The notes below the pieces were generated by a model. It saw only the letters and a list, made by a program, of their open reading frames with translations, did no database searches and was not told the DNA's origin. Below are positions 44,606 to 53,838 of a stretch of 64,000 nt of DNA, in pieces (the first letter of the stretch is position 1; each line of letters starts with the position of its first letter). The translations under genes were made by a program, and so were the position numbers. Origin of the DNA: CAWKOH01 sp963851245 (GTDB lineage: Bacteria; Actinomycetota; Acidimicrobiia; Acidimicrobiales; Palsa-688); contig CAWKOH010000001.1 in NCBI GenBank assembly GCA_963851245.1, positions 372,001-436,000 on the forward strand, read 5' to 3'.

Positions 44606-44691
44606 CTCTCGGTGCCATCTGTGACTCTGGGAGTCAATTCGGCGCCTGCAGGGGCTAGATCGACTCCGAGACCGCGGTCTGGCACCGAGAG
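44606..44691 (-). other. structured intergenic region: 12-bp inverted repeat with inner hairpins
   Basis: Perfect 12-bp arms ctctcggtgcca (44606-44617) and tggcaccgagag (44680-44691). Inside are a gactc/gagtc hairpin with a three-base loop (44623-44635) and the palindrome agaccgcggtct (44669-44680). It lies between a P450 and a nitroreductase, both on the minus strand. The whole 315-base gap 44537-44851 has no gene. It could be a terminator for the P450, a 5' regulatory leader of the nitroreductase, or a small RNA. Confidence 0.6.
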
Positions 44692-44775
44692 TCGGAGAGG
44701 AATCCCAGCAGGTCGGGATGGTTCTGCCGTTCGCCACTTTGTTCGGATTGTCCGGGTCCCTCGAAGGTCACCGCA

Positions 44776-44822
44776 GATCCTGCCTCCTCGTCCGGCGCTC
44801 AAGTCGGATTCTCGGCAGGATC
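44776..44822 (-). other. second inverted repeat of the same intergenic region
   Basis: Perfect 9-bp arms gatcctgcc (44776-44784) and ggcaggatc (44814-44822) around a 29-base loop, 30 bases downstream of the P450 stop in the direction of transcription. No run of T follows, so a simple intrinsic terminator is not obvious. Confidence 0.5.
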
Positions 44823-44851
44823 GGCCTGGGCCTCTACTCCAGATCCGGGGA

Positions 44852-46066
44852 CTACGCCCGGGCCGCCTCGGTCCGCACCGGAACAGACGACGGGCCGCGC
44901 ACTGTGTTGGTGGCCACGTAGGTGACGGCGGCGCGGTCGACCTCCCACGAGGGGAATCGCCGCAGCACTTCGGTCAGGGCGACTTTGCCTTCCATGCGAG
45001 CCAGAGCGGCGCCGAGGCAGAAGTGAGCTCCATAACCGAAGGTGAGGTGACGGTCAATCGATCGGTGGATGTCGTAGGTATCCGGATCCGGGAACCTACG
45101 CTCGTCCCGGCCGGCTGAGCCCGTGAGCAGGGCCAGTTTGGCGCCCTCCGGGATCACGGTGCCGTGCATCTCGACATCACGGGTGACGTAGCGGCCCTGG
45201 ATCGGCGACGGTGCCTCGAAACGCAAGAGCTCTTCTACGCCCCCGGGGATGAGCGCGGGATCTTCTGCCATCTGAAGCCGGGCGTCGGGAAAATCCTCGA
45301 GGACCAGCGCCGCCCACCCGAGCATACGGGCCACGGTCTCGTTCCCGGCGTTGCTGATGAGCGCCATCATGCCCATGATCTCGAGATCATCGAGCTTGCG
45401 GACCACCCCCTCTGGTGTCTCCAGATCGGCCTCGACCAGAGCGGTGATCATGTCGTCGCGCGGCTGGCGGCGGCGCTGCCCAACCTGAGTGCTGTAGTAG
45501 GCGAAAGTCAGCTCCTGGACGGCCCTGGCCTCCGGGGTGAACCCTTCTTTCCCTTCTTCGCGGTGCAGTCCGATGTCGCTCCATTCCCGCAGCTGGTCGT
45601 GATCCTCTTCGGGGAAGCCGAGCAAGGTGGAGATCACCATCACAGGCAGGCGCATACCGAAATCCCGGACGAAATCGAAGCCGCCCGCCGCCACGAACGG
45701 ATCAAGGTACTCAGCGCATAGCTGCCTGATGCGGTCCTCGAGCGAGGCAATCCGGCGAGGGGTATAGGCGCGGCTCACCACCTTGCGGAACGCATCGTGG
45801 AGGGGCGGGTCCATCATGATCATCATGGGAAGCGGGATCGGATCTCCGATGCTGTCGAGCGTGATGCCTCTCGCGGAACTGAACGTCTCGGTATCGAGCG
45901 ACGCCGCCAGCACGTCGGCGAAGCGGCTCAAGGCCCAGAATCCGTAGCGCTCGTTGTGGTACACAGGCGCCTCGTCTCGTAGTCGCCGCCACGCCTTATA
46001 CGGGGCAACCCGCTGATCAGCGTGATATGGATCCCAGTAGGGCCCCGTTGTGATCAGCTCGGTCAT
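44852..46066 (-). CDS. cytochrome P450
   Basis: 404 residues. Heme-binding FGYGAHFCLGAALAR with ligand Cys350, the I-helix MALISNAGNETVARML in place of the usual AGxDT (Asn-Glu-Thr), and the ExxR-type helix VEELLRFEAPSPIQGRY. Soluble class I bacterial type, needing ferredoxin and reductase. GGGAG precedes the ATG at 46066. Substrate unknown. Confidence 0.92.
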   Translation of the reverse strand: MTELITTGPYWDPYHADQRVAPYKAWRRLRDEAPVYHNERYGFWALSRFADVLAASLDTETFSSARGITLDSIGDPIPLPMMIMMDPPLHDAFRKVVSRAYTPRRIASLEDRIRQLCAEYLDPFVAAGGFDFVRDFGMRLPVMVISTLLGFPEEDHDQLREWSDIGLHREEGKEGFTPEARAVQELTFAYYSTQVGQRRRQPRDDMITALVEADLETPEGVVRKLDDLEIMGMMALISNAGNETVARMLGWAALVLEDFPDARLQMAEDPALIPGGVEELLRFEAPSPIQGRYVTRDVEMHGTVIPEGAKLALLTGSAGRDERRFPDPDTYDIHRSIDRHLTFGYGAHFCLGAALARMEGKVALTEVLRRFPSWEVDRAAVTYVATNTVRGPSSVPVRTEAARA

Positions 46067-46160
46067 CGCGCTCTCCCTCTTCAGCACCGGTCAGGCGTCC
46101 AGGACCAGAGAATGTTACGCGAGCGCGGCGAAGGTGTGGCCGCTCGGGTCCCCGTCGCGA

Positions 46161-46709
46161 TCAGAGGATGAACGGAATGAGCATCTTGGTCGACCGCATG
46201 TACTGGGGATACGAGTCGGGGAAAAGGCTGGCCATCAAGCGCTCTTCCATGACGGCGCTATAGATAAAGTAGCCGCCCAGCACCACCACTGCTACCAGCC
46301 AGAACACGCTGACAGAGATAGTCGTGCCGATCATGGCCAGGATGATCCCCGAATAGATGGGGTGGCGAATGCTGCGATATGGCCCGGTCGTGACCAACTC
46401 CGGATCCACCTTCTGAGACATCGGCATGCCCCAGTTACGGCCCAGATACCTACGGGCCCAGATAGCCAGCGCCAGTCCGGACACGAACAGAACCAGGCCG
46501 ATGCCTTGCAACCACGGGTTGTTCGTCGGCGAGCTCCCTTTGAGCGCTCGGGTCCGGATCAGGAGGAGAATGATGAGGATCACGGCGACCCGGACGGAGA
46601 CGAACCGGGTCGATCGGGTTTGGCCGGCTTTGACCCCGACTGATGCCGCCAGCCAGTAGATCCAGAAGGCAATCCAACCAACAAGAATTACGAGATCGAC
46701 GACATGCAT
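46161..46709 (-). CDS. isoprenylcysteine carboxyl methyltransferase family membrane protein
   Basis: 182 residues with four to five hydrophobic helices (residues about 4-22, 39-51, 66-84, 118-150). The ICMT/PEMT-like signature LGRNWGMPMSQKVDPELVTTGPYRSIRHPIYSG binds S-adenosylmethionine near the membrane. ATG at 46709 is preceded by GGGAG. Methyl acceptor unknown. It is 94 bases upstream of the P450 start on the same strand. Confidence 0.82.
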   Translation of the reverse strand: MHVVDLVILVGWIAFWIYWLAASVGVKAGQTRSTRFVSVRVAVILIILLLIRTRALKGSSPTNNPWLQGIGLVLFVSGLALAIWARRYLGRNWGMPMSQKVDPELVTTGPYRSIRHPIYSGIILAMIGTTISVSVFWLVAVVVLGGYFIYSAVMEERLMASLFPDSYPQYMRSTKMLIPFIL

Positions 46710-46845
46710 GGAAGAAAGCTCCCACGCCATGCTACGCCGAGGAGATCGGTTGCAGCCGAACCTGCTCGAACGACCCATATTCGTCGTCGAGAATCGAGCT
46801 GTGATAGCTCGTCCACCCGAGCGCGTCCTCGAGTTGCTGTGACAG

Positions 46846-47730
46846 TTAGAGCGCCTTCGGCCCCCACGTTGTGCCGAAGGTGTTCGTGTGGAGGATCTGC
46901 CCGGTCAGGGTCGCTGCGCTCTGCTGGGCCAGGTACACGACCGGCGGTCCGAGCACCTCCGGCGTCGCCGCGTTACCGGTGCCCGCTTTGACAAAATCTT
47001 CGTATTGCTCTGGGTCAATCCGGCGCCAATTGTCCGTTAACGCCGCTCCAGGGCTGATGGCGTTGACGGCAATGCCGTGCGGAGCCAGCTCGGCGGCGAA
47101 CCACTGTGCCATTCGGTTGACGGCCGCCTTCGAGACGCCGTAGAGCATGAGATTCACGTGGGCGGGCGATCCGTGCTCGGTCGGCTCGGCCGATTTAGTA
47201 GTGAGGACGGTGATGCTGCCGGCGCCCTGCTCGATCATGTAGGGCGCCACCTCGCGAATAACGAAATACGGTCCGCGGACGTTCACGTTCATCGTGTGAT
47301 CCCATTCCTCAGGCGATATCGCCAGCGCGTCGTGACGGGGGTAAATGCCGGCCGCGACTACGACCGCGTCTATGCGCCCGTGGCGGGCGACGATTCGCTC
47401 GACCAGATCGTGCACTTCGGCATCACGCTCTATATCGCGGGAGATCGTGTCGATGGAGAACCCTTCGCGGCCCGCCTGGCGAGCTATACCCTCCAGGCTC
47501 ATCGGCGAGTCCGGTTCGCCTGGTACCGAGAGCGTGCGCGCCACCGCTACCACCTGCGCCCCGGCCCGGGCCAGGGCGAGGACGTAGGCGCGCCCGGAGC
47601 CCTGGCTGGCGCCGACGACTAGTGCCACCTTGTCCTTCAGCTGCCCCGTGGGCTCCGGACTTTGCTCTGAGTGGGTCGACGGTTCTGGCATCTCCCCAGA
47701 CCCTACCGGGGCCTTATCGTCCGCCACCAC
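46846..47730 (-). CDS. SDR family oxidoreductase
   Basis: 294 residues with a 30-residue hydrophilic N-terminal extension. VVGASQGSGRAYVLALARAGAQVVAVARTLS (Arg after beta-2, suggesting NADP), VVAAGIYPRHDAL for the NNAG loop, and YGVSKAAVNRMAQWF. The loop between beta-2 and helix C is long. GTG start is the most upstream; ATG at 47691 is possible. The gene is followed by a 136-base non-coding gap before the methyltransferase. Confidence 0.8.
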   Translation of the reverse strand: MVADDKAPVGSGEMPEPSTHSEQSPEPTGQLKDKVALVVGASQGSGRAYVLALARAGAQVVAVARTLSVPGEPDSPMSLEGIARQAGREGFSIDTISRDIERDAEVHDLVERIVARHGRIDAVVVAAGIYPRHDALAISPEEWDHTMNVNVRGPYFVIREVAPYMIEQGAGSITVLTTKSAEPTEHGSPAHVNLMLYGVSKAAVNRMAQWFAAELAPHGIAVNAISPGAALTDNWRRIDPEQYEDFVKAGTGNAATPEVLGPPVVYLAQQSAATLTGQILHTNTFGTTWGPKAL

Positions 47731-47746
47731 CGCTCAAAAGGGGCGC

Positions 47747-49018
47747 CTAGACCCCGACCGGCGCAGTAGGGGTGAATCGGACCGTCAGGTGCTTGATCCC
47801 CCCGACCAGCGGAACTCCGAGGGCCTGCAGCGGAACCGGTTCGCCGACCACCTCGATGTCGGGTAGCCGGGTCAACAGCTGGCGGAAGACGACCGACAGC
47901 TCACGCCTGGCCAGGTGAGCCCCCAGACAGAAGTGCGGGCCGGGTCCACCGAAGCCCACGTGGGGGTTGGGGTCCCGGCCGATGTCGAACGTCTCCGGGT
48001 CCTCGAACACCCGCGGGTCCCGATTGGCCGCCCCGTAGAAGAGCACGACCTTGTCGCCTGCGGTGAAACGGTGGCCGGACAGCGTCAGGTCCCGGGTCAG
48101 GGTGCGGCGCATGAACGTCACCGGCGAGGCGGCCCGGACGATCTCCTCCACCGCTTTCGGAGTGGCCTCCTCGATCTGGGCTTGCCACTTGGCGCGTTCG
48201 CCGGGATTCTGGGTCAGCAACGTCATGCCATGGCTTATGGCCGTTCGAGTGGTGTCGTTCCCGGCGACTGCAAGCAGTATGAAAAACGGGGCCAGCTCGT
48301 GTGGCGCCAGCATGTCCTCGCCCACATCGTTGTGTACGAGCGCGGTGGTGAGGTCGTCGGCGGGGTTGACCCGCCGATCCTCGGCCAGTTCGTTCATAAG
48401 GCCGGCCAGCTGCATGCCTGCGGCCAGGAGGGCACCCATGATCTCCTCCTGGTTATCGGTACCGACCATGTCCGGGTCGCCGGCGCCCAGTATCACGTTG
48501 GTGGCATTGAGCACGGTGGCGAACTCGCTGCGAGGAATGCCCATCATGTCGCAGATGATGAGGAGCGGGAACGGCTGGGAGATGGCCTCGACCAGGTCGA
48601 CCTCGCCTTTCTCACACATGCCGTCGATGACCTCGGTGCAGATCCGCTCGACGGATTCGAGGACGCCGGCGAGCTGCCGGGGCGTGAAGGAGCGAGCGAC
48701 GATGCCCCGCTGGCGGGCATGCCTCGGGTCGTCCATGGTTATGAAGGACCCGAAGAACTCCATCGCCTCGATAGGGAGGTCAGCGATCGAGGTCGACCCC
48801 CTGCCGGAGCAGAAATCGAGCGGACGCTTGCTCATCTCGATGACCTCGTTGTAGCGGGTCACGGCGAAGAACTCGTCCTCCTCGGCCGTCACCGGGTCGT
48901 CGAAGGCCACCCGCAAGAACGGGCCCTGCTCGCGTAGCACCGCGAACTGGGCCATGCGATCGGACAGAGACTGCTGCCAGAACTCGGAATCGGCGATCAG
49001 CTGCGGGCTCAGGGCCAT
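47747..49018 (-). CDS. cytochrome P450
   Basis: 423 residues: heme segment VGFGGPGPHFCLGAHLARREL with Cys364, I-helix LLAVAGNDTTRTAISHGM, and FEDPETFDIGRDPNPH before the heme loop. MEFFGSFITMDDPRHARQRGIVARSF is the C-helix region. It resembles steroid/fatty-acid CYP125/142-like P450s by this pattern, but the substrate is inferred only. GGGGGAC precedes the ATG. Shares strand with the SDR, 16 bases away. Confidence 0.92.
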   Translation of the reverse strand: MALSPQLIADSEFWQQSLSDRMAQFAVLREQGPFLRVAFDDPVTAEEDEFFAVTRYNEVIEMSKRPLDFCSGRGSTSIADLPIEAMEFFGSFITMDDPRHARQRGIVARSFTPRQLAGVLESVERICTEVIDGMCEKGEVDLVEAISQPFPLLIICDMMGIPRSEFATVLNATNVILGAGDPDMVGTDNQEEIMGALLAAGMQLAGLMNELAEDRRVNPADDLTTALVHNDVGEDMLAPHELAPFFILLAVAGNDTTRTAISHGMTLLTQNPGERAKWQAQIEEATPKAVEEIVRAASPVTFMRRTLTRDLTLSGHRFTAGDKVVLFYGAANRDPRVFEDPETFDIGRDPNPHVGFGGPGPHFCLGAHLARRELSVVFRQLLTRLPDIEVVGEPVPLQALGVPLVGGIKHLTVRFTPTAPVGV

Positions 49019-49127
49019 ATGTCCCCCTTGAGTAACGATGTCCCACCAACGTTAACGCGGATAATGAAGTCGCCGCCTTGACGTCTAAACCGCTATCGGC
49101 GTCGAAGGTCGAGAGCTCTGCTGACGC

Positions 49128-49943
49128 TCACATGGAGCCCATGGGGTGGCTGGCCGGCAGGGTCAGCCCCGGAATCACGCCGGGATCGGCGAGCAGCAGA
49201 ACTCCGAGGACCAGTAGCAGCGCAGCCGTTCCGTAAGTAGCAATCCTTCGGGCGGGAAGGGTCTTCTCGATCGTGATCAGGCCGGCCACCAGAGCCATCC
49301 ATTCGATGCTCATCACCCCGAGGGCGAACAGGGCGGCCATCAGAGCCCAGCAGCATCCAACGCACCAGAGGCCATTCTTGGCTCCCATGCGAACGGCACC
49401 GGCCGGGCCCTCCCGCCACGTGCCCAGCAGCAGTCCGAGGGGACTCCGGCACTTGCCGAGGCACGCGTCCTTGAGGGGAGTCAGTTGATATACCGCGGCC
49501 GCGATCACGGTCGTCCCGGCGAGGATCTGGCCCGCGTGAGTCCAGGTCACGCCCGGGCCCGATGCCGAGACGACCAGTTTGCCGACTGCAAAGGCGACGA
49601 GACCCGCCAGGCCCCAGGTCAGCAGATAACCGGACGTGAACAGCAACGGCCAGACCGGGGAGCGCTGTCGGGTCATCCGGGAGTAGAGGGCAACAGTTGG
49701 CGCCACGGCGGGCAGCATCATCGCACCCATCATCACAACCCACACGCCGAGGAACCACCCGATCCCGCCCAGGGCGGTCCATGGGCCGGCGTCCATGCCC
49801 CGCATCACCCGGACCGTCCACCACCAACCCACTGCTGCCAAGGCGAAGAGGATTATGACCAGCGCGAGACGGGTTCGCGCCGCCGCGTAAGCAGGGGCCA
49901 GGCCGGCCCGGCCGCCGCTCGGCCCAGAAGGGATGGCGGTCAA
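49128..49943 (-). CDS. DUF2182 predicted metal-binding integral membrane protein
   Basis: 271 residues with about seven hydrophobic helices. WWWTVRVM...GWFLGVWVVMMGAMMLPAVAPTVALY (the MMxAMMLP motif), LKDACLGKCRSPLG and GLWCVGCCWALMAALFALGVMSIEWM are DUF2182 hallmarks; the Met and Cys are thought to bind copper or another metal. TTG start four bases after the DUF1326 stop. The pair DUF1326-DUF2182 is common in actinobacteria. Confidence 0.85.
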   Translation of the reverse strand: MTAIPSGPSGGRAGLAPAYAAARTRLALVIILFALAAVGWWWTVRVMRGMDAGPWTALGGIGWFLGVWVVMMGAMMLPAVAPTVALYSRMTRQRSPVWPLLFTSGYLLTWGLAGLVAFAVGKLVVSASGPGVTWTHAGQILAGTTVIAAAVYQLTPLKDACLGKCRSPLGLLLGTWREGPAGAVRMGAKNGLWCVGCCWALMAALFALGVMSIEWMALVAGLITIEKTLPARRIATYGTAALLLVLGVLLLADPGVIPGLTLPASHPMGSM

Positions 49944-49947
49944 GGGA

Positions 49948-50550
49948 TCAGGCGGCCCAAGAGAACTCCAATGTGGACAGGCCAGTCTTGCCCTCGTACG
50001 TGATGCCGAAAGCGTTTATACGCGATCGCTTGGCCTCGGCCATTGTCAGGTTCGAACCCACGGGGTGGAACATCCCGTCGAAGCGAACCGGCCGACCTGT
50101 CTCGACACCAAAGGGCACGATGTCCTCTATTTCGAAATCAATCTTGTCCGCCACCTTCACGCTGTGCCGAAGGCCGTCGTCGTGCACCTCGATGGCAGCC
50201 CGCTCCACTCCGAGCATCTCACCGACCAACGGGGCCAAACCTGCCATGGGACCGCCCAGTTGACCACCGAACACCTGGACCAGCTTCTCGAACTGCTCGT
50301 CGCTGGCCTGGTCGTCGATGAAGACGCCTAGCCGCCACCCTCCCTGCGTCATCACTTTGGGCGTGTCTGCGATCATCACTACCTTCCGGCCCCGGACGTC
50401 GATGCCCTCTACGAACCCCTCCCGGATGTTGAAGACCAGGCTCACGCGGCAGAAGTCGTAGGTGGCCCCATGATCGAGGGACAGGTTGCACGGGCACATC
50501 AGTTCACACGAGCAGGTCTCGACATAGCTGCCCTGGAGTTGCCACGCCAT
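49948..50550 (-). CDS. DUF1326 domain-containing protein
   Basis: 200 residues: WQLQGSYVETCSCELMCPCNLS has a CSC..CPC cysteine cluster near the N-terminus (residues 13-21), followed by VTFRVSL-like RVSLVFNIREGFVEGIDVRG and a hydrophilic body ending TGLSTLEFSWAA. No signal peptide. Occurs beside DUF2182 here, as is common; a metal-handling role is inferred from the cysteines. Confidence 0.85.
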   Translation of the reverse strand: MAWQLQGSYVETCSCELMCPCNLSLDHGATYDFCRVSLVFNIREGFVEGIDVRGRKVVMIADTPKVMTQGGWRLGVFIDDQASDEQFEKLVQVFGGQLGGPMAGLAPLVGEMLGVERAAIEVHDDGLRHSVKVADKIDFEIEDIVPFGVETGRPVRFDGMFHPVGSNLTMAEAKRSRINAFGITYEGKTGLSTLEFSWAA

Positions 50551-50678
50551 TCTCAGATCCCCCTTTCAACCATCGATGACACGTATCTACTACCCGGCCC
50601 CGGGCCCGTCAAGAGATCTCGGTCTAACCGGCTGGACCCGTCCTGACCTGGCCGGACAATCTGGCGTAGCGCCGTGTC

Positions 50679-51437
50679 TCAGTCAGCGGGGGCCAGCAGC
50701 CGCCGCGGATCGCGTCCATCCACATAGCCGATGAACGGGGGGTGGATGCTATAGCCGAGCAGCGCCTGCACCCGAGGCGAGAAGGTGGACGCCTTCGAGG
50801 GTGGCACCGCGAGGCTCATGTTCTCGATCTGGCGGATCCAGGGCTGGCAGTACTGGGGGGTTATGCCGAGCCGCACCCCGCTGCTGCGGTTGGCACCTCC
50901 TCGGTGCAGCAGGGTTCCCATGAACACCACGGCCGCGCCGGCCGGCATGGTGATCCGCCGGATGCTTGGATCGTCGGGTTCAGGTCTCTCGTCGCCCCAC
51001 CTATGGCTGAAGGGGATCACTTCGGTCGCCCCGTTGTCGTCGGTGAAATCATCTATCGCCCAGATGGCCGACACACCCATCGGCTCACGGGGCCGCGGAA
51101 TGTGGCAGTAGCCGTCGTCGGCGTGGAAATCCTGGGCCGTCTCGCCCGGGTGCACGTTGATGGCCAGGTTGGCCGACAGCAGGTAGTTGGGATGCAGGAT
51201 CGCATCGACCAGTTCGAGCACGGCCGGGTGCTCGACGAGACCGGCGACGGCGGGTGCCTTGGCCAGCAGGGCGTACACCCGCTCGGAGCGGAACCCTTCA
51301 AAGTCGTTGCGGCCGAAGAGCCGGCCGGTGAGATACGGCGCCAGTTCCGCCCGGATGGCCGCCAACTCGTCTCGATTCACGAGCCCCTCCAAGACCACGA
51401 AACCGTTCCGTTGCAACTCGTCGAGAGCGGCCACCAT
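50679..51437 (-). CDS. phytanoyl-CoA dioxygenase (PhyH) family protein
   Basis: 252 residues, Fe(II)/2-oxoglutarate oxygenase: DFHADDGYCHIP holds the His105 and Asp107 ligands, and TLLHRGGANRSSGVRLGI the distal His and the Arg for 2-oxoglutarate. FVVLEGLVNRDELAAIRAEL is the usual start. Hydroxylates a CoA ester or other small molecule. It ends 23 bases before the PanE-like gene in operon order. Confidence 0.88.
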   Translation of the reverse strand: MVAALDELQRNGFVVLEGLVNRDELAAIRAELAPYLTGRLFGRNDFEGFRSERVYALLAKAPAVAGLVEHPAVLELVDAILHPNYLLSANLAINVHPGETAQDFHADDGYCHIPRPREPMGVSAIWAIDDFTDDNGATEVIPFSHRWGDERPEPDDPSIRRITMPAGAAVVFMGTLLHRGGANRSSGVRLGITPQYCQPWIRQIENMSLAVPPSKASTFSPRVQALLGYSIHPPFIGYVDGRDPRRLLAPAD

Positions 51438-51460
51438 CGTCTCTGACCCCTGCTCCGCCG

Positions 51461-52390
51461 TCAGGTCAGCCGAATCGAGACTCGCGCTCGGCGTACGATC
51501 GCGCAGAAGGTCTCGTTGTATGGAGCGCTCAGGCCGACCTCGCGGCTCAGTTCGACGACCTGGCCGTTGATCACGTCGACCTCGGAGGGCCGCCGAGCCA
51601 GGTGATCGAGGCGCATCGACGGGCTGGCGTTCGGGATCGTGCTCGCAAATTCGGTCACATAGCGAATCGGGTCATCGAAGGTGAAGGCGACGCCCTGGGC
51701 CACACCGACCCGGTAAGCCTCCATCGTGCAGCCGAGCGCCACCGCCCACGCTTCGGGGTTGGCCATCAACTCACCTACCGTCACGTCGAACGCGGCACAG
51801 GGAGCGCTGAGAGTGACGTTGCAGAGGAACTTCTCCCAGATCATCAGGCGCACGTCGGCGAAGGCCTTCACATTGAAACCGGCGTCGCGCCAGACCTGCT
51901 CGATACGCTGCACTCGCTCGGTCAGGCCGCCTTGCATCTCGCCGATCCGTATCAGGCGCATCCCCTCATGGTGGACGTGTCCCGGCTGGGGGATGGACGA
52001 TCCGAACCCTTCGGCGATGCCGAGCAGGATGTGCTCTTGGGGCAGGTGGCGGGCTACTCGTTCGCCCGAACCGAGACCGTTCTGGAAGGCCATGACGACG
52101 CTGTCGGGCTGAAGCAGTGGAGCGATGAGTGAGGCCACCTCATCGACTTGCTGTGCCTTGGTCGCGATGACCCAGACGTCGCTGGGTCCCACGTCAACGG
52201 GTGTACGGCCCACATGCAAGTTGTCGACAACGTAGCGACCGCTCGCACCGGAGACCGTGAGCCCGGACCTGGCTATGGCGTCTATGTGCTCCTGCCAGAT
52301 GTCAAGCGCCCACACGTCGTGCCCGGCTTTGCCCAACAGGCCGGCGTATACGGAGCCCATGGCGCCTGTTCCAACTATGGCGATCTTCAC
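51461..52390 (-). CDS. ketopantoate reductase PanE/ApbA family protein
   Basis: 309 residues: KIAIVGTGAMGSVYAGLLGKAGHDV is the NADP fold, VIATKAQQVDEV and FQNGLGSGERVARHLP the mid-domain, and IWEKFLCNVTLSAPCAA the Lys-containing catalytic helix. A 2-dehydropantoate 2-reductase role is possible, but the family contains other ketoacid reductases. GGAGAA before the GTG start. Confidence 0.83.
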   Translation of the reverse strand: MKIAIVGTGAMGSVYAGLLGKAGHDVWALDIWQEHIDAIARSGLTVSGASGRYVVDNLHVGRTPVDVGPSDVWVIATKAQQVDEVASLIAPLLQPDSVVMAFQNGLGSGERVARHLPQEHILLGIAEGFGSSIPQPGHVHHEGMRLIRIGEMQGGLTERVQRIEQVWRDAGFNVKAFADVRLMIWEKFLCNVTLSAPCAAFDVTVGELMANPEAWAVALGCTMEAYRVGVAQGVAFTFDDPIRYVTEFASTIPNASPSMRLDHLARRPSEVDVINGQVVELSREVGLSAPYNETFCAIVRRARVSIRLT

Positions 52391-52656
52391 TGCATTCTCC
52401 AACCAGCTACCAGTCGAGTTGTCCGCGCCGGCGACGGCGATCTCCCGGCAAGTATGACACCTGACCGTGTCCTGGGTGACTCCGAGCTGACGGTGCACCA
52501 AAGGGGGATCGGCTTCCCGTTGAGACGCGCCTGGGGGTCTTCGATGGCTGCGGGGACCTCACCTACTCTCCTTCTCAGTCAATCGGCGGCCTGGCAACCG
52601 CCGGTGATCGAGGGACCGACGATCGTCTGTAACGGCAGCACGTACTACCTGTGCTA

Positions 52657-53793
52657 TCAGGTGACGTACAGGTTGCCGTCGCTGCCCTCGCTGATCTTGA
52701 TGGTGCGCAGGTTCGACGCGGCCGGTCCCTGCTCGACGGCGCCGGTCGCGGCGTTGAACCGCGAACCGTGGCACGGGCATACGATCACCTTTTGCGGGCT
52801 CGAGTAGCCGACGGTGCACCCGGCGTGTGGGCACACCGCGTCGAAGGCGGCGAAATCCCCGGCTTTGGCCTGGATCACGATCGCCGGGTCCCCGGAGGAG
52901 GGATCCCGGAATGAAGCCGAACCACCGACCGGTACGTCCGCCGCCGGACCCACCTTGGTGCCCGCGGGGACACCTCCGCCTGATATCGCGGTGGTCGTGG
53001 CCGGCCCCCCTGACGGCGTAGTGGTCGAGGCCGGGCCCTCTGGCGACGTAGGGGTGGCCGGCGCCGGTCCGGTCCCGAGCTGGACAGGGGCAGCGGGTGG
53101 CTTGGTTCCACCGGCTAGCCGGCCCAACCCGACGTCCAGGGCAGCCAGGACCAGCCCGGCCCCGGCTAACACTCCCGCGACCAGGGCGTCTCGGCGGCCC
53201 TGATCCACCGGGATCCGGTCCGTCAGGCCGGCCATCCCGGGCTGGCGGGCATACCTGGTCCCGGACGAAGTGGGAACCAGTCGGTCCAGGAGGCCCGGAA
53301 GGGTGAGAGTGCCGGCTCCCGCAAACAGGAAGGGCGTGAGGGCGAAGAAATAGACGATGTCCGCCCCTGTGTAGAAGGGACGCGAGTGGAAGCTCACGGT
53401 TAGAAAGAGCATGAACGAGATCACCATTCCGCCGAACGCCGCCACTCTGATCAGCACTCCGGTCAAGACACCCAGCCCCACCGCCAGCTCACTGAGCGCG
53501 ATCACAACCCCGAGCAGGGTGCTCACCTGCATCAAAGGGTGGAGCAGGTGGCCGATGGGGCTCGAGCGCTCAGCGGCGACCAGCTGAGCTTGCATGGAAA
53601 TTGGGCTAGCGGCCCGAAAGAAGTTCGGGTTCGCCAACTTCTGAAGTCCGGCGAAGCAGAACGTGACACCCAGGAACGCCCGCAAGGGCACCAGTACCAG
53701 CGAAGCGTCCGCCGATGCCACACTTCCGGCGGACCGCCGCGGAGGCCGCCCCGACGGCTGGCCCGGCTTAGACCGTGATCTGGACACCACCAC
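52657..53793 (-). CDS. DoxX-like membrane domain fused to Rieske [2Fe-2S] domain
   Basis: 378 residues. Residues about 30-175 form a four-helix DoxX domain (LVPLRAFLGVTFCFAGLQKLANP, MQVSTLLGVVIALSELAVGLGVLTGV, VYFFALTPFLFAGAGTLTLPG). After another helix (about 205-222), a Ser/Thr/Pro/Gly-rich linker (225-280) precedes a Rieske domain with CPHAGC (Cys321, His323) and CPCHGSRF (Cys339, His342). DoxX proteins form the membrane part of thiosulfate:quinone oxidoreductases. The linker suggests the iron-sulfur domain lies outside the membrane. A 266-base gap follows before the PanE-like gene. Confidence 0.82.
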   Translation of the reverse strand: MVVSRSRSKPGQPSGRPPRRSAGSVASADASLVLVPLRAFLGVTFCFAGLQKLANPNFFRAASPISMQAQLVAAERSSPIGHLLHPLMQVSTLLGVVIALSELAVGLGVLTGVLIRVAAFGGMVISFMLFLTVSFHSRPFYTGADIVYFFALTPFLFAGAGTLTLPGLLDRLVPTSSGTRYARQPGMAGLTDRIPVDQGRRDALVAGVLAGAGLVLAALDVGLGRLAGGTKPPAAPVQLGTGPAPATPTSPEGPASTTTPSGGPATTTAISGGGVPAGTKVGPAADVPVGGSASFRDPSSGDPAIVIQAKAGDFAAFDAVCPHAGCTVGYSSPQKVIVCPCHGSRFNAATGAVEQGPAASNLRTIKISEGSDGNLYVT

Positions 53794-53838
53794 AGAAGGT
53801 AGCGACCCCGGGCGAGCCTCCTGTGGTTACATCGGTCG

